NCBI RefSeq assembly: GCF_021155765.1
Contig: NC_060111.1
Coordinates: 2,017,001-2,081,000 of the forward strand
Reading direction: 5' to 3'
DNA length: 64,000 nucleotides
Source: Diprion similis
Taxonomy: Eukaryota > Arthropoda > Insecta > Hymenoptera > Diprionidae
Shown: piece after piece, positions 37,281 through 51,180 of the stretch
How the letters are laid out: every line of letters starts with the position of its first letter
How positions within the stretch are numbered: position 1 is the stretch's first letter
Program-made: the position numbers and the translations under genes
The notes under the pieces: model-generated
Databases searched by the model: none
Told to the model about the DNA's origin: nothing
What the model saw: the letters and a program-made list of their open reading frames with translations, nothing else

Positions 37281-37304
37281 AAAAAAAAAAAAAAAAAAAA
37301 AAAA
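37281..37304. repeat. Poly-A tract
   Basis: Twenty-four consecutive A on the plus strand in intergenic DNA. No neighbouring sequence identifies it as the tail of a retroposed copy. Confidence 0.6.
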
Positions 37305-38639
37305 CGAGCACTAAATCGGCAAGTTTCAAATATAAATTCATATTCCTATATATACATAATATTATAGTATATTCTTTGACGCAAGACAAGAAACGTATTG
37401 CATTATAATATTCCTGTCCAAATACAATCCCACATAGTCAATTATACGCAGCATCAGAAACCTCGCGGAGGTCAACAACAAATTTGTCACCTGCCTATAC
37501 ATAGGAGGTCTAGCTTTTCCTATGACAGGCTTACGCAAATATTGCGTCTGCGCGCATATAGATTAAATAGATATATACCTACCTACATGTGTATGTAGGT
37601 ATGCGTGCATACGTCAAGCACACGCACGTGGATTCTTATACGCGTGTTTGCATTGGAAACACTTGTAGAGTCGTGCACGCCCGTTTTAGCGATCACCACT
37701 TCGCATCATCGTGCCTATATAGGACCAATGTTTTCACGCTTACATATATGTATATATATTATACATATACATACACTCATGTAGCTCGTCCTTCGACTTC
37801 CGTGCGAGGATCCCCGCACTCGCCCATAATGACGCGAATAAGCAATGATCGCACGCCTATAAAATATGAATTCACAAATCATGTATTGTACGCATAGCTG
37901 TGGTTATCGTAGAGAATGGTGGGGGTAATCGAACTGAATTTATAGTTTAAAAAAATTTTTAAACCGAAGTATGAAGCAACAAAAGTATAGAAAGGTCAGA
38001 AGATAAAATGCCGAACTGTAGAATCATCAGAATTCATCTCGATAATATAGAATCGTATACAGATTCCCGATCTTGTCTTTCTATATTTCGACTTTCTATA
38101 TTCTTCAATTTTCTATACTTGGACTTTCCACATTTTAAAATTCTACTTATGATTTCTAATGAGAGTAATTCTACTCTAGATGAAAATTCCATGATGCCAT
38201 GAAAATTCGATATTATTCTGGTCCTTCGACCAATCGGTAGGAATAGTTTTTTTTTTACTCCTACTCGTAGAGACTGTGCGTTACTTGACAATGACAGACG
38301 TATACATTATACACTGGGATTCGAATTTTTCGAAACATCGCGCTAACTATATACAATAATAATACCCAGCTTATCTTATCGCTCTGCATTTTTTCCTCTT
38401 CTTCCATATACATGTATTAAAATAAAAAATTTCTTCCGTGTAGGCGGACTATCATATTATACGTACATAAGGTCTGTCCATATTTGAATACACAGATAGA
38501 TGTATACATATATATATATATAATATATGGGTATACGCGCATCATTGTGATGGTAAAAACTAGTTTTATAATCGTAATGAAATTGTTTTGTATTATAGGC
38601 ACGGGCTTTGCAGCTCGCAGCTCTACAGTATCAAATGCT

Positions 38640-39018
38640 ATGGAGGTGATTTCAACGCGGCGATACGAAGCCCGGCCCGCAGCCGTGGCGTCAGTCACTG
38701 CAAACGTGAGTTTTCTCGTACACAGATGACTTTTCCCATAATTCTATACCTGCTCTACAGTCATCAAGGTGGAAAAAAATCACAATTGTGTATCAAAATA
38801 TTTAAAATTATGACAAGGTCGTATCGATATTTATGGGGATTGAGGTGCGTTATGTCCCATGAAGAAGGAAGCACAGATTGAATGACATTTTATAAGTTTG
38901 ATTTGCAGTAAAGTTTTTAAAGTTGATAAACAATTGTAATACATCTGGAAATTTTTTTTATAGAGAATAAATTATGCGACTCACGTTTTAATATATATTA
39001 CATTCACAACATGTGTTT

Positions 39019-39093
<75 letters not shown>

Positions 39094-42000
39094 CCAGCTT
39101 TTCTACACGGATATATTAACTCTTGGGACATTCATCGACGATGATGTCACTCTGAATATTATGCCTGGTTATAGGTGAAACGTTTAGACTTAGATCATCT
39201 ACACAGGGCTGCAGGCTATTTGTAATCAGAATTCGAGTTGTAAAATACCTGCAAGTTACATGACATGACGCACGTTTCATATTTATCGAAAATTAATCGT
39301 AAAAGCAATAATTTTTATTTTCTGTATATTACTCGTGAGGCGTATGAAAAAAAAATATGAATCATAATTATTTTCGTTCTGAATTATATAATCGTATAAT
39401 TATTTTTTTCAGATCGATCATGAAAATGCAGTTGCGACAGTCAAAGAAGGTGGGTTTTATGTTTTAAGTGAAATTTATATAGATTTAATTATACTATTCT
39501 TGTAACTAAACGGTATATAGGAAAAACCCACTGATATGACATTATACATATATTTCTATACTTGGTAGGAAAATAACTCAATGATGTTTGGATTTTCACC
39601 ATTTCTCCAGAACTACACGCGCAGCAGCTATATATGTAAACATCTGATTTCTTGCGGCCCTTTCCTTAAGGAGAAAGCCAAGCCGTGTGGTTCTGTTATA
39701 TCTATATATGTATATATGTATCATTGAAAGCCGGTCGCGGGTACCGTTTGATTGATTTGTGGACATATATGATTTTAGACCCGGTGCAGATATTGCATCT
39801 ATACCTATATCTATACATATAATACCTACATTCGAATGTTTGCACATTATACTTACAAACGCAGCAGCGTTTCACCGCGAATAGGCACGAGCCGTGTCGT
39901 CGTGAGACGATTAAGTGTATTTTACAAACTGCAAGAATTAGAAATTGATGATAATTACAGAGGAATGGGAGACGAGAAAAAAGAAGGAGATCACGACCAC
40001 GCGGCAGATCGAGACCCGGGTGAAACGGCAGGTTGTCCTCGAGGACGGCGAGGTGGTCGTCGACTCGGGACCGGTCGTAACTACGAATACCACCGAGGAC
40101 GTGGAACAGCAGGAGCACACGACCCACGAGGTGGGTGGTTTTATACGCTTTACAGAAATCCGTGAACTACCCCTGGGGGAGGGGGAACAACAAGTGGATG
40201 ACCATTCAACGCGTGTAATTTCAGCGCAAGACTGCCGGTGATGAGCCGAAAGAGATCGAGTGGTCCGAGGATCGTGCAGGTCACGAATCGTCCGGAGCTC
40301 CGAGTATATTGCAAAAGGAATCTAACGAGACGGTGGTCAGGAGTAGGGAAGAGATCGAGGAACGCCTCGAGACCGAGGACCGTCAACAGCTAGGCGACAT
40401 CTCCGACGAGGTAACACATACACCACCAACGACTATTCGTTGCTTTGTAGATTTTAGAGTTACCAGGTATGTATGATGAGAATGAATGAATGAATGAATG
40501 AATAAATGAATCCTACGCGAGATGGCAACAGCAATTAAAAATTAAACAATTACATATTCTTTGGCCAATTGATTAACCAAAGCATTATTGTTTCTCGATC
40601 CACATATGGTAGCTAGTCTGTATAAGTATAATATAGGAATATAATACCCGGTATCGAATTGTCACAGTGCAAAGTGAAAGCTCTTGTCTATAATAACAGC
40701 CAACATAAAGCTTGAAGCAATTTGAAAACTTGAACGCGGCATCTATTATACGTTGATATTTAACAATTATACGTCGATCGACGCAGATTTCCGTGCAATA
40801 AAATATCTGTCTTTTTCTCGCAAGTTTTCACCGTCGACATTCGTATCATCAGTTATTACAGCGCTGCTGGTATAATCATCGTGTGGAATCGGTGACACGC
40901 CACATATATACCTAGTATGTATATGTGAGGAACGAAACACGTACAAGGAACTCTGGATCTTTTTCTCTCCGTTTTTCTCCCTCTCTCTCTCGTTCTCTCT
41001 CTCCCTTCACTTGATTCTTCGCGGTAGTCTCGGGATCAGTCTCGCGAGTCTGCGAAGGCGCCGAGAGTCAACAACGCGTTAGTTGTTCCGTGGGGTCGCG
41101 TACTGACCAAAACTGATATATTAACTGTGAGTTTAGATTACGACCTTATCGCGATATTACGTAGACGATACAACTTCCTCCGAAAATCGGACCGACGGTG
41201 GGACTGGTTCGCCGGCTCCAGCATCTCTACATTCGTGTACAAAACCAAGCCATTCACCGGTGGAGCATGACCTGCGACTGGCACCAGCTGCCCACCAAGA
41301 AACATCACATCGAAACGATTTTCCAATAAAAAGTGATTCGCAGAATCCTAGGTATCTGGTCTGATCAATGAATCGATTGTAAAATTGGAGGCAATTATTC
41401 TTTAAATATGCAATATTCGTTGAAGCGCTTATTACGATCGGTCTCTTCTTCTATATCGTCGTATATTTGCGGACACTCGTACTTGTAGATTCATAAATAC
41501 AGATCGGTGTACGCGTTCGTGTATATAATATGCCAGCTCTGTTTAACAAGAACTGCGCGCAAGATGTGACGAATTTGATTTACAATTAGAAGAGGGCTCG
41601 TTCATCGCTGTGCGGGTGATCATCATCATTTTTCCCCGCACGAGTGGTCCAGATTCTTGTCTCCTGATCATCTCTGCCGGTTTTTAGGAGTTCAAGGACG
41701 CGGTTGATCGCCAGCTGTAGTCGAGCTGGTCCGAGGCGTAGCTCCGATGTCATCGCCCCCGATTCTGCAGGCGATTCTCTCGTCTTGAACTGCTCGCAGT
41801 ATATATATTACCCTGTTGCACGGTCCGATCACCTCATCACCTCGCGGTCACGTTCCGCGTATAGATTCTACTCCGTGTTCGATTTTATCCGAAATACACG
41901 ATTCTTGAACGATGCCAAGTGCACAGGCTGATTCGAATGATAATAAATTTGGTGCTTATTGCGCCCAGAGAAGCCTGCAGTTCATCTCCGAAAAATCGTA

Positions 42001-45000
42001 ATCTGCATGAAATTATACTCCGATTTTCTGGCGTGGGTCGGAGTAGTACGTTTGGAAAAAGTCCTGAATCCGTGTGAACTAAAAGAATTTAAACAAACGT
42101 TTGTAAGTGGTAATTTGTAACGGTATATTCATTATAACTCTTGAGAGGCCGTTCGTTTACGCGAGTGAATTTATATGCACATCTTATATTGCTACAATCG
42201 TTGTTTACAGCATGAATTGTCCTCAATTACTCTGTCGTTATAAATTTAAAAAAGTAAGAAAGTCTATAGCCGAGGAATAATTAGTAGATACACCTTAATA
42301 GCTATCGAATTCATAGATTGTATAACGTGATGCATGTATCCGATCTACTACTACTGCACAGCATACTTATATTTCTATGCGAATCGAAAGCAGGTGCGCG
42401 GCTTAACGAATGACCTTTCTTTTGCGGCTCACCTTTCTGCAGATGCAAATATTTTCGCCGAAGTGAACGCTCGTGTCTATCGACAGTATTGCGGGATTAG
42501 AACATTAAATGAATTATTTTTCTATGATACCGTGATTGTATTTATTCATAGTATTTATCATCATAGTTATATGCTTTTAGTGTGAATTGAGATGCAATTA
42601 TTGTTTGCTTGAAGTTTTACCAATTTCTTTGTATTTTGTACCCCCAGGTTTATTTGAAAGCGGTTCAAAACAACAAAGGAGACTTGAGGGTTGCTTTAGC
42701 GGAATCATCAAAGCAAATTGTACCTGTAACTGGACCACGTGTGGTTCAGCACACGACGAGGAGTAATAAAGTAACGGACACAGAGAACAAACTACAGAAG
42801 AGTCAAATTCAAGCCGATGGTCGTATCGTTACTGAAACTAAACGTACCGTAGAACACGAGGAGGTATGCGACCAGTTAATATATTGCAATTTGATAACTT
42901 GCAGCAAGTTTTTTCGATCTCTAGAAATGATTAATATCTCGGTTACAGGTAAATGACGACGAGGTGCCGGATGATAAAGGGGCAGAAGATTATGGGGATG
43001 ATGAAACGGAAGTGAGGAAAGAAGGCTCTCACAGGTTTTTAAAACAGAAAGACGAAGAGCTGGTTGACTACGTCTCAGGTGGAGAAAGAGTCGCTCGTGA
43101 GATGCGATACGTCTCTGAAAACACTGAGGGAGAAAGGACAGGAGATTGGCCTCCGGTTCCTACAACGATGCGGACCACACGCCTCCACAAACACTCTGGT
43201 ACTCACAAAAATTACACTCTTGGTATTCGAAATTACAGAGCTTAAATTTTTCTCGGAATTGAAATAAGAAGTTTCCAGGTCTTCCAGAAAATATGCCTAT
43301 CAACCGTAAAGATGCGCTGACCAAAAAGCCTCTGGACTTGGAAGAGGAGGATGAAGCGAGGAAGGTGGAGACATCAAAGTGGCTTGAGAGCCACTTTGGA
43401 AGCGAATCTCGCTCCTCTCATGGCTCCCTCGACTTGGACGATCCGCCTGTTCAAACTGGAACCAATACGAGCTTCATTAATGTAACCATGAAATCTCTAC
43501 CGATGTCTCCATCGAGAGATCGGGACAATGGCTGGGACAGAAATCACCTAAACACATCGTACTCTAATCATCAGCAGACTCCGACCAAGAAGGCGGATAG
43601 GCGAGACTCGAATTCTTCAGCTGGATACTATCATGGGATTAGCGAATGGTCTGAAAGATATCAGAACCAAAACATATCAGGTTGGTGAATACGATAATTT
43701 AAATTTTTCGATTTTTGTGCACATGTTAACGATACATTGTTGATTTTGTTTTTAGAAAAGCACAACTTGCAGGTATCCAATACGTCAATGAACTCTTATC
43801 CGGATAATGGCCGAAGCAACGGATATCAAGAAACTGGTAGAAATCCGGTTGATTGGACATATTCAAACAGCTACGGATCGTCGCGTCACCAGCATCAAGA
43901 ATCGAGGAATAAAATTGAGCTGCAGGATACACCGGAAGCTCCTTCACCTCCATTGCGTCGGAGAGCTAGAGAACAAGTAATCAGCTCGTCAATAAATTTC
44001 TCCCTGATGAGTTTCAAGAAAACAAAATAACAGCGCGTATTTTCTAGCTCTTGGCCAGACAAGAAGAAAAAAATCAGAATATAGGACGAGTAGGGAGTCC
44101 AGTTAATGTTGTACAACGAACATGGGAAAACCGGAGCCGTGCCATACAAAAAGAAGAATTTGCAACCCACAGCGACAAGATCCCGAGCCCTAAAATCTCC
44201 AGTGGGTCTCGTTCTACATCACCAATTCCAGTTCAGCCTCCACCAAATCAAGTGAAGAAAGCCATACCTCCACCAGTCAACACTCGGACGCCAAAAGGTG
44301 ATGTTTGAATCGAGTTGATTAGAAGAAAAGTTATTTTGTAAATGTACTTACAGAACTCATGTCTAAAGAAAGAATCTCTGTTCTTAGCATCAAGCAATTC
44401 GAAATACAAGATTGGCGAGTCTTTTCGAAAGCTGGTAGGCAAACTACGATCAGCGAGCTCGGAGAGGAAAAACAAACGAAACAATACAGCTTCGTCTGTA
44501 ACACAGACTGACCACACATCAACCTATCTTCAGTATAATGTTATTGATAAAAATATACCTCTGGTGACTGAATCAGATTTAGAAAACAAACCACCGGAAC
44601 GACCACCGCGATCCCCAAAAGCAGCTAAAGCTCATTGGCAGCAATCGAATGAAGGAGGTCCACCTGTCCAAAGATATTACTTGGGTGAGGATCCATTCGG
44701 AGGAAGCATTTATGGACGTGAAATGGGATACAGCGGTTCCAAACCTACAAGCAGACATCATCAACAGTCAAGTCGACAAGATACTGAGCCAAGGTAAGCA
44801 TCACTCTGATATTTTTCGTAATTTGTGCATCAAGCCAGAAACATTTGAGGAAAATATTTAGCGTATGCGATGACTTGAGAATTACATATTGTGTAGAGCC
44901 GAGCCTGCAAGTTCTATTGGTCGATTCAGCAAGTCTACAAGTCGATTGGCAAATGAGTATGACAGAAATGAACAGTTCCGGAGCACACAGACTCTGCCAC

Positions 45001-45428
45001 GGAAGTTGCATACTCAAAGTAGGCAACCATATGCATCGTCCTCAACACTGACGCGGCCCCGCCCCAATCAAAGACAGCAGAAATCTCAATCTCCACCAGC
45101 GATAACACACTCAATAAATAATAATCGGCAATATGGAAGTATGATAAATATTTCTATCAAGAACACAGTGACTTCGTCGAAGTTAGCAGCAAATAATGCA
45201 AGCCCAGTGCCAAGTAAACCTGAAAGAACTTATAAATCGTCATTATTGAGAAGCAAAAGCTTCAATGTCGAAGCAAATCGAGAAGCAAACGATCCTTCTG
45301 TTCCCTACAAATCGAATTTACAACTTAATCGTCTGGACGAAACTCCACCACTAAAAAGTCCTGGAATTTTGGCAAGCATAAGTCGTAGTAATCGAGATTT
45401 ATTCAAGGCAGCAAAATATGAATACTGA
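38640..45428 (+). CDS. Large disordered protein of unknown function, 911 residues
   Basis: Eleven coding exons: 38640-38705, 39413-39449, 39961-40130, 40225-40410, 42648-42863, 42949-43198, 43279-43680, 43756-43976, 44048-44297, 44388-44793, 44897-45428. All joins keep frame and use GT-AG. Residues of about 38-300 are rich in Glu, Arg, Thr and Val, with two related blocks: one has ITTTRQIETRVKRQVVLEDG with VVTTNTTEDVEQQEHTTHE, the other DGRIVTETKRTVEHEE and DDEVPDD. The middle is Ser/Asn/Gln-rich with Pro-rich patches (PPPNQVKKAIPPP, KPPERPPRSPKA). The basic C-terminal part has YKIGESFRKLVGKLRSASSERK (a possible amphipathic helix), and the last residues include PPLKSPGILASISRSNRDLF. There is no signal peptide, membrane helix or enzyme motif. 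It resembles an insect scaffold or cytoskeleton-associated protein, but I cannot name it. Regularly spaced constitutive exons argue for a real gene. Alternative first exons upstream or in the 40411-42647 intron are possible. Confidence 0.85.
38706..39412 (+). other. First intron of the 911-residue gene with TA microsatellite
   Basis: AT-rich intron containing a long pure TA tract at about 39025-39092. No other feature is seen. Confidence 0.6.
39025..39092. repeat. TA dinucleotide microsatellite
   Basis: About 34 consecutive TA units, the longest simple repeat in the window. It lies in intron 1 of the 911-residue gene. Confidence 0.9.
40411..42647 (+). other. Large intron of the 911-residue gene, candidate internal promoter
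   Basis: It includes a TGAA repeat (about 40481-40513). Near 40976-41005 a CT-rich (GAGA-type) tract is followed by an initiator-like TCAGTC at 41036-41041 and a GTGAGT donor at 41127. This is the arrangement expected of an alternative non-coding first exon. No coding frame here is recognised. Confidence 0.35.
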
Positions 45429-46668
45429 TATTTTGCAGTTACAAGATGATACTTTGACTGCCGAAAGATTAACTTCCAATGACGATTTATTTGCCATTAA
45501 AAACAAATTACTGTCTCTCTATATATCCCAGAGATGAATGAAATTTCATGCGTAATGTAGTGACTGTTATATAACCAAAATATATGTAAACATATACAAT
45601 TTGTAAGAAAACTGTAGATAAATATTGCTACTGTAAGAAATGAGTTTCGTTTTAATTGTGTATGCCAGAGTAATTTTTTATATTACGATTTGGCACCATG
45701 GTTCTCGCTACATCATTAGTATTTTTAGCTCTCGATCAGAACAATAGCTCAGGCAAATGATTGATGCAATTTGGCTTGAAAGATCATTCTAATAGGATTA
45801 AATTTACGCTTTGCAACTGATCAATTACAGAAGTAACGCCACAGATTTAGATAATTGTAAGTTCGTAAGTATAGTCAAGCGACAATAATGTAATATTTTT
45901 TTGTTACACAATAATAATGTTTAAAGTATTTAGAATTGAAGGATTAACATAGTTGCTGAATAATTTACATAAAAGATGTGTGGAGAAATTGGGTACTGTA
46001 ACAATAGCTTTTGTTCTGAATCCAAGTCTCTTTAGTAAATGAACAGTATCAATGCATGCACGATAAATTATTTCTACTTTGTTGTATCTTCACATTAGTC
46101 GATATTCGTTTTTAGTAAGAACTGTATTTCATGACCAAGCCAATACTCAATTAATAATAGCAAGAAATGTAACGACCGTCATTGTGTATAGATATATTCA
46201 CCCAATATCGATACATACTCGGATATCTTTAGATATATCAATTGTGTACTAACCAAATTTTTAAATTATTAATCATGTACTGTGTTTAATACTCGTAATA
46301 TATGTCATATCAAATTGCAATATCAAAGGCTACTCTATATTACGTTTAGTTGTAGACATCCAATTTCATGATTCATTGAATATTTCTTGGCGTAATAGTA
46401 AAATAAAAGTGAGAGTAACGAATTATTGGTGAAGTTATTCTCTAATAATTCCAGTTTCAATATCTTTCAATTGAAATGACTAAATGCAATTAATATGAAG
46501 TGGTTTGATAGGTTTTTGAAGAGAAATATGTATCTATGTACAGACCGAGTATATGTACAACATAATAAGTCAATAAAATATTCAATATTTTTTTTACCTT
46601 CAATCTTTTCTCAAACTTGTAATCATCTTACACCTGAACGTGTTGGTTTAAGGCAGTATAGTAGCTCA
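45429..46668. other. Convergent 3' region of the 911-residue gene and Vkor
   Basis: AT-rich; probably the long 3' UTR of the plus-strand gene, with AATAAA at 46402-46407 and another AATAAA near 46573. No coding frame recognised. Confidence 0.5.
46402..46407 (+). terminator. Candidate poly(A) signal of the 911-residue gene
   Basis: AATAAA about 970 bases after the stop codon at 45426-45428. An alternative lies near 46573. Confidence 0.4.
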
Positions 46669-47736
46669 TTAGGTGGCCTTTTTTTTCTTTGGACTGCCTC
46701 CAGACAAAAGATTAAATTTACGGATCGCAAGAGTTAAATTAGCGGCATTGACCAAGTAAGTACTAACGCAGACGACGCATATGTCCTGCAACTTGTAGAG
46801 GATAACGGCGAGATAAACTGATCCCATGTTTGCCAGGACCCCCAAAATCAAGAGCATTGTAGTTGCAGCCAGCGTATTGGAAACACCTGTGAAGAAGGAA
46901 AGCGCATAATAATTTTCAGCATCTACTGATTTGCAATAAGTTTGAATGATATAGAAATGCCAATGCGTCTCGTTTTTAGACCGAAAAAACAGATTTGAAA
47001 AAAAGCATACTTAGTACTGCGAAATTCACGAAAAAGACCAGTCCATAGACACTGTTGGGAAAATAGAGCGGCGAACTCTTTGGAATGATGCCAAATCCTT
47101 TTCCATATCTGAAAAACCATGAAAAATTTTACAAATGTGCTTAAAGGTTAATACACATTGTCGAAATTTTACTAATCGTTAATATTAATTGCAACGTGGG
47201 TTGGTTATCACTATAGACAGATAAAAGAAACAGTTGAGGAGAATGAAACATTTTTCAAAATAGCAATATGCAGTCAACTTCAGTTCAGCAATGCGATAAT
47301 GACAATGATTTCTGTGGGGAAAGTTATAACTACACGTTGGGTCATGAACTTTGATGCGATAATTCTGTGTGAACTGTCTATCACCAGACAAATGGAAAAA
47401 ACAGTTGAGAAGAATAAAAAATTTTTGGAATAGCAACCTGCAGCCAACTTCAATTCGACAACGCGATAATCACCTTGATCTCTGTGAAGCAAGTTAAAAC
47501 CTAGGCGAGTCATGAATTTTGATGCGATGATTCTCAGACGAATGACGTGAAAATACTCACTCAGACATGAAGGCTTTGGTGCAACTGATATGTTCGCTGA
47601 TATCACACATGGCTTCGTATGAACTGTCGTGTTCCTTCGATGTCTCAACGACGTACGCATAATAGGATAATGCAAATCCAACAACGCACGATGACACTAT
47701 CCCCGCATTTATTTTACCCGCCGAGTTGAACACCAT
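46669..47736 (-). CDS. Vkor: Vitamin K epoxide reductase (VKORC1-like)
   Basis: Three coding exons: 47561-47736, 47011-47108, 46669-46886; 163 residues, the usual size for animal VKORC1. The loop cysteines C44 and C52 (MCDISEHISC) and the active-site pair C128-x-x-C131 (DICVVC) are all present, with STY following as in the family. Four hydrophobic helices are evident and the tail ends in lysines (PKKKKAT), consistent with an ER-resident multipass protein. Known reaction: reduction of vitamin K epoxide or quinone coupled to thiol oxidation. Insects carry the gene although their need for it is unclear. Intron 1 contains a tandem duplication. Confidence 0.94.
47205..47537. repeat. Diverged tandem duplication in Vkor intron 1
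   Basis: Two neighbouring copies of about 165 bases (about 47205-47371 and 47374-47537) align over their length. Shared landmarks are ACAGTTGAG, ATAGCAA, CAGYCAACTTCA, GCGATAAT and TGATGCGATRATTCT. They are clearly related yet diverged, so the duplication is not recent. Confidence 0.75.
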
Positions 47737-48906
47737 GTTTGAATTTCGAACGTATGTACACTACACGAGTGTATCGACAGTTGACCGTCTACACAAACCG
47801 CCGCCGTCGCTGTGAGCAAAGTACGTCGACGAAATGCGGCGAGATATGAAATGCGCCCCACCATCGCGATTCGCATTTGCCACGCAGCTACAGGTTGCTT
47901 CTCAGATCTGTTGGACACATGCGCCGACTTTGACGTGGATTAAGAAGATTAAAGCAATGGACACAGTGTCATATGTAATAGCGGATTTCATTGATCAATA
48001 TATGAGTCAATATAACTTCAACCTACTCGCCGCATGGGCGACTATTGAATATTTTAAACTATTAGAGTTTACTCGAGACAGCGCACTGAGCAATTTATTA
48101 CATGCTCAATGAACATCACCCCGAAATCGTAGTGACATTATTTCAAGGTGAATGTGATCACTTCATTTTAGGTATGTATATTGACGTGAATGAAGAGGCT
48201 ATTTATAAAAAACTTGAAGTAATAATGATTTAAAATTCACATTAGTCCTTTTTTTTTTATTATTATTGATTTTAATTAACAGAACAATGTAAAATGATAA
48301 GTGGAATATTGAGATGAAAAAAAAAAAAAAAAAAAATGCGATTTACACTCTTCACTGATGTCCTTTTTTCAGACTAAACTGTCAAAGCTCCTATTTTTAC
48401 ACAAATTTTATTGAATACATCGAGTATAAATACTTAGAGACATACATCAATCGACTCAGCTTCCTAGAATAATTTTATACTATAATCACGGTTAGATTTA
48501 CATTTCCATAACCAGATCTTCGGTTTGTCCGTACAGTCATTATAAGTCTTAACGATGTGTAACATTTTTTCATTTTTTTTTTTACATGTACATTATACAA
48601 TGAAGGATAATTGTCCTTGGCATGGATTTTGAATAGGATAATTATTACTTTATCAGAGAGAAGATGACCTCACTGATAACGAGCAGATTCATTGATAGTA
48701 AACAAGTTCATTGATGGTTATATTTAGAAGAAAGTAGAATGATATTTCTGTTTTTTCTTAACTATATTTATGCAACATTTATGGTCATGTAAATTGAATG
48801 TAGGAAAAAAAAAATTTTTGTATATAGTTTGCATTATGTTATATTATATTTGTTGCAGGCTTAGAAAATAAAGTTTTGCTTTGTGTTAGGTGGAAAGTTG
48901 GTGTTT
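47737..48906. other. Vkor upstream region and Ubc9 3' UTR
   Basis: Vkor's promoter should lie just right of 47736, in a CG-richer stretch to about 47900. The rest is AT-rich 3' flank of Ubc9 with poly-A/poly-T runs (for example about 48319-48336). An open frame at 47834-48112 on the plus strand has no family features and I do not call it. Confidence 0.5.
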
Positions 48907-49978
<1,072 letters not shown>

Positions 49979-51180
49979 TAATCTGCGAAATTAGTCCAAG
50001 CTTAGCAAGGCTCTCCGTGAGCTTAATCGCCTCGGCACGTGGTTATTTTGTTGTAATATTAGCACTTTGGTACACAACACCGTAGGTTCGAATGCCTTGG
50101 CACTTCCTATGCCCGAAATCCGAATTTCGCAACGACTCTTTACGCTTTTTAGCGGCAACGACAGATACGATGAACCATGGACAACGCACCGCGTTCCGAT
50201 TTTCGACGTGCAGTGTGCACATTTTAGCCGCTTTCAAAGCGTTTTCAATTGGCTGCACTGAGTGCGTTTTCCCTAGGCTTACACCTTTGCTATTGGTTGA
50301 AAACTAGGGAACCTGACGCAGAGCGCACTCAGGGTAGCCAGTTAAAAACGTATGTGTTTTGTTTGCCACATTTTGAAAATTAAAGATCCGATTGATCAGT
50401 ATTGAAGAATCATTTGATCGGCAGCTTTGTCCGAACCGTTCCTTTCCGAAAGTTGGGATATAAAACGCACCCATGGCCGTTGACAAATTATCTCTAGGAA
50501 TCCTGAACGGTGATGCAGATCCTTCGACCGTGTGTAAACTACTTTGGATGAGGAGCGTTTAACACCAGGTTGTGGTTCTCTACTGATTGCATACCCACGG
50601 GGAAAAGGTAGGTCAAACGTCAAAAACTATCGTCAAAACTGTCAAGCCGAATGCAAAATAGTGTATGTGATAAATATTTATACGCACTAACATGCGTGCG
50701 GATTGGTATAGGCTTTGGTACAAGGATACGCGCTCGTACATAATCATGTATACATAAAATTGTGCATACAACAACACGTATACCTATGAACGTTATTATC
50801 GTTTTCTCACTTTGCGATAAGGTTAATTTGAAACTAGTTATATAATTATTCAAGTGAAAATCACTCGATAATTATTATTTATAATATTATATTTTAACAC
50901 TTATGTATGTTATGATTCCGCGAAGATGTTCAATATGGACATCAATTCGACGCTTTTCTTATGAACATCAAATCAAAAAATTCTCCACCAAGGACATTAA
51001 ACTTCTCCAGGTTGTAGTCAACAAGTGTCATAGCAAAAGGTTCGTACATTTATATAGAGAAAATTCGTAAATATGATATCGCTAACAATTGATCTCAAGT
51101 GGTCTAATAATGGTATTTGGTTTTCATTTATTTCCAGATATATTTATAGCGAACGGTTATTCATTCCTTACAGTGTAAGA
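49979..51180. other. Divergent region between Ubc9 and the SPATA20-like gene
   Basis: It holds the Ubc9 promoter and 5' UTR on the left and, on the right, a probable non-coding first exon of the SPATA20-like gene ending near 51039 before GTTCGT. That exon would join an acceptor at about 51138 (TTTCCAG). Open frames on both strands here are short and unconvincing. Confidence 0.45.

Larger units (their letters stand above)
33086..38639. other. Intergenic region between divergent tay and the 911-residue gene
   Basis: About 5.5 kb. The first 400 bases are GC-rich with CGT/CGA and GGGA repeats and likely hold the tay promoter and 5' UTR. Bases 34344-34997 on the minus strand contain a 217-codon open frame without recognisable family. 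A short imperfect repeat of CTCTTRA units lies at about 35606-35640, a 24-base poly-A at 37281-37304, and an imperfect 16-base tandem repeat at about 38076-38136. Non-coding first exons of the 911-residue gene may lie here; a GTGAGT donor near 36450 is one candidate. Confidence 0.45.

Noticed and set aside
50070..50110. tRNA-like B box GGTTCGAATGCC
   Set aside because: No matching A box or acceptor-stem pairing at the right distance, so not a tRNA.
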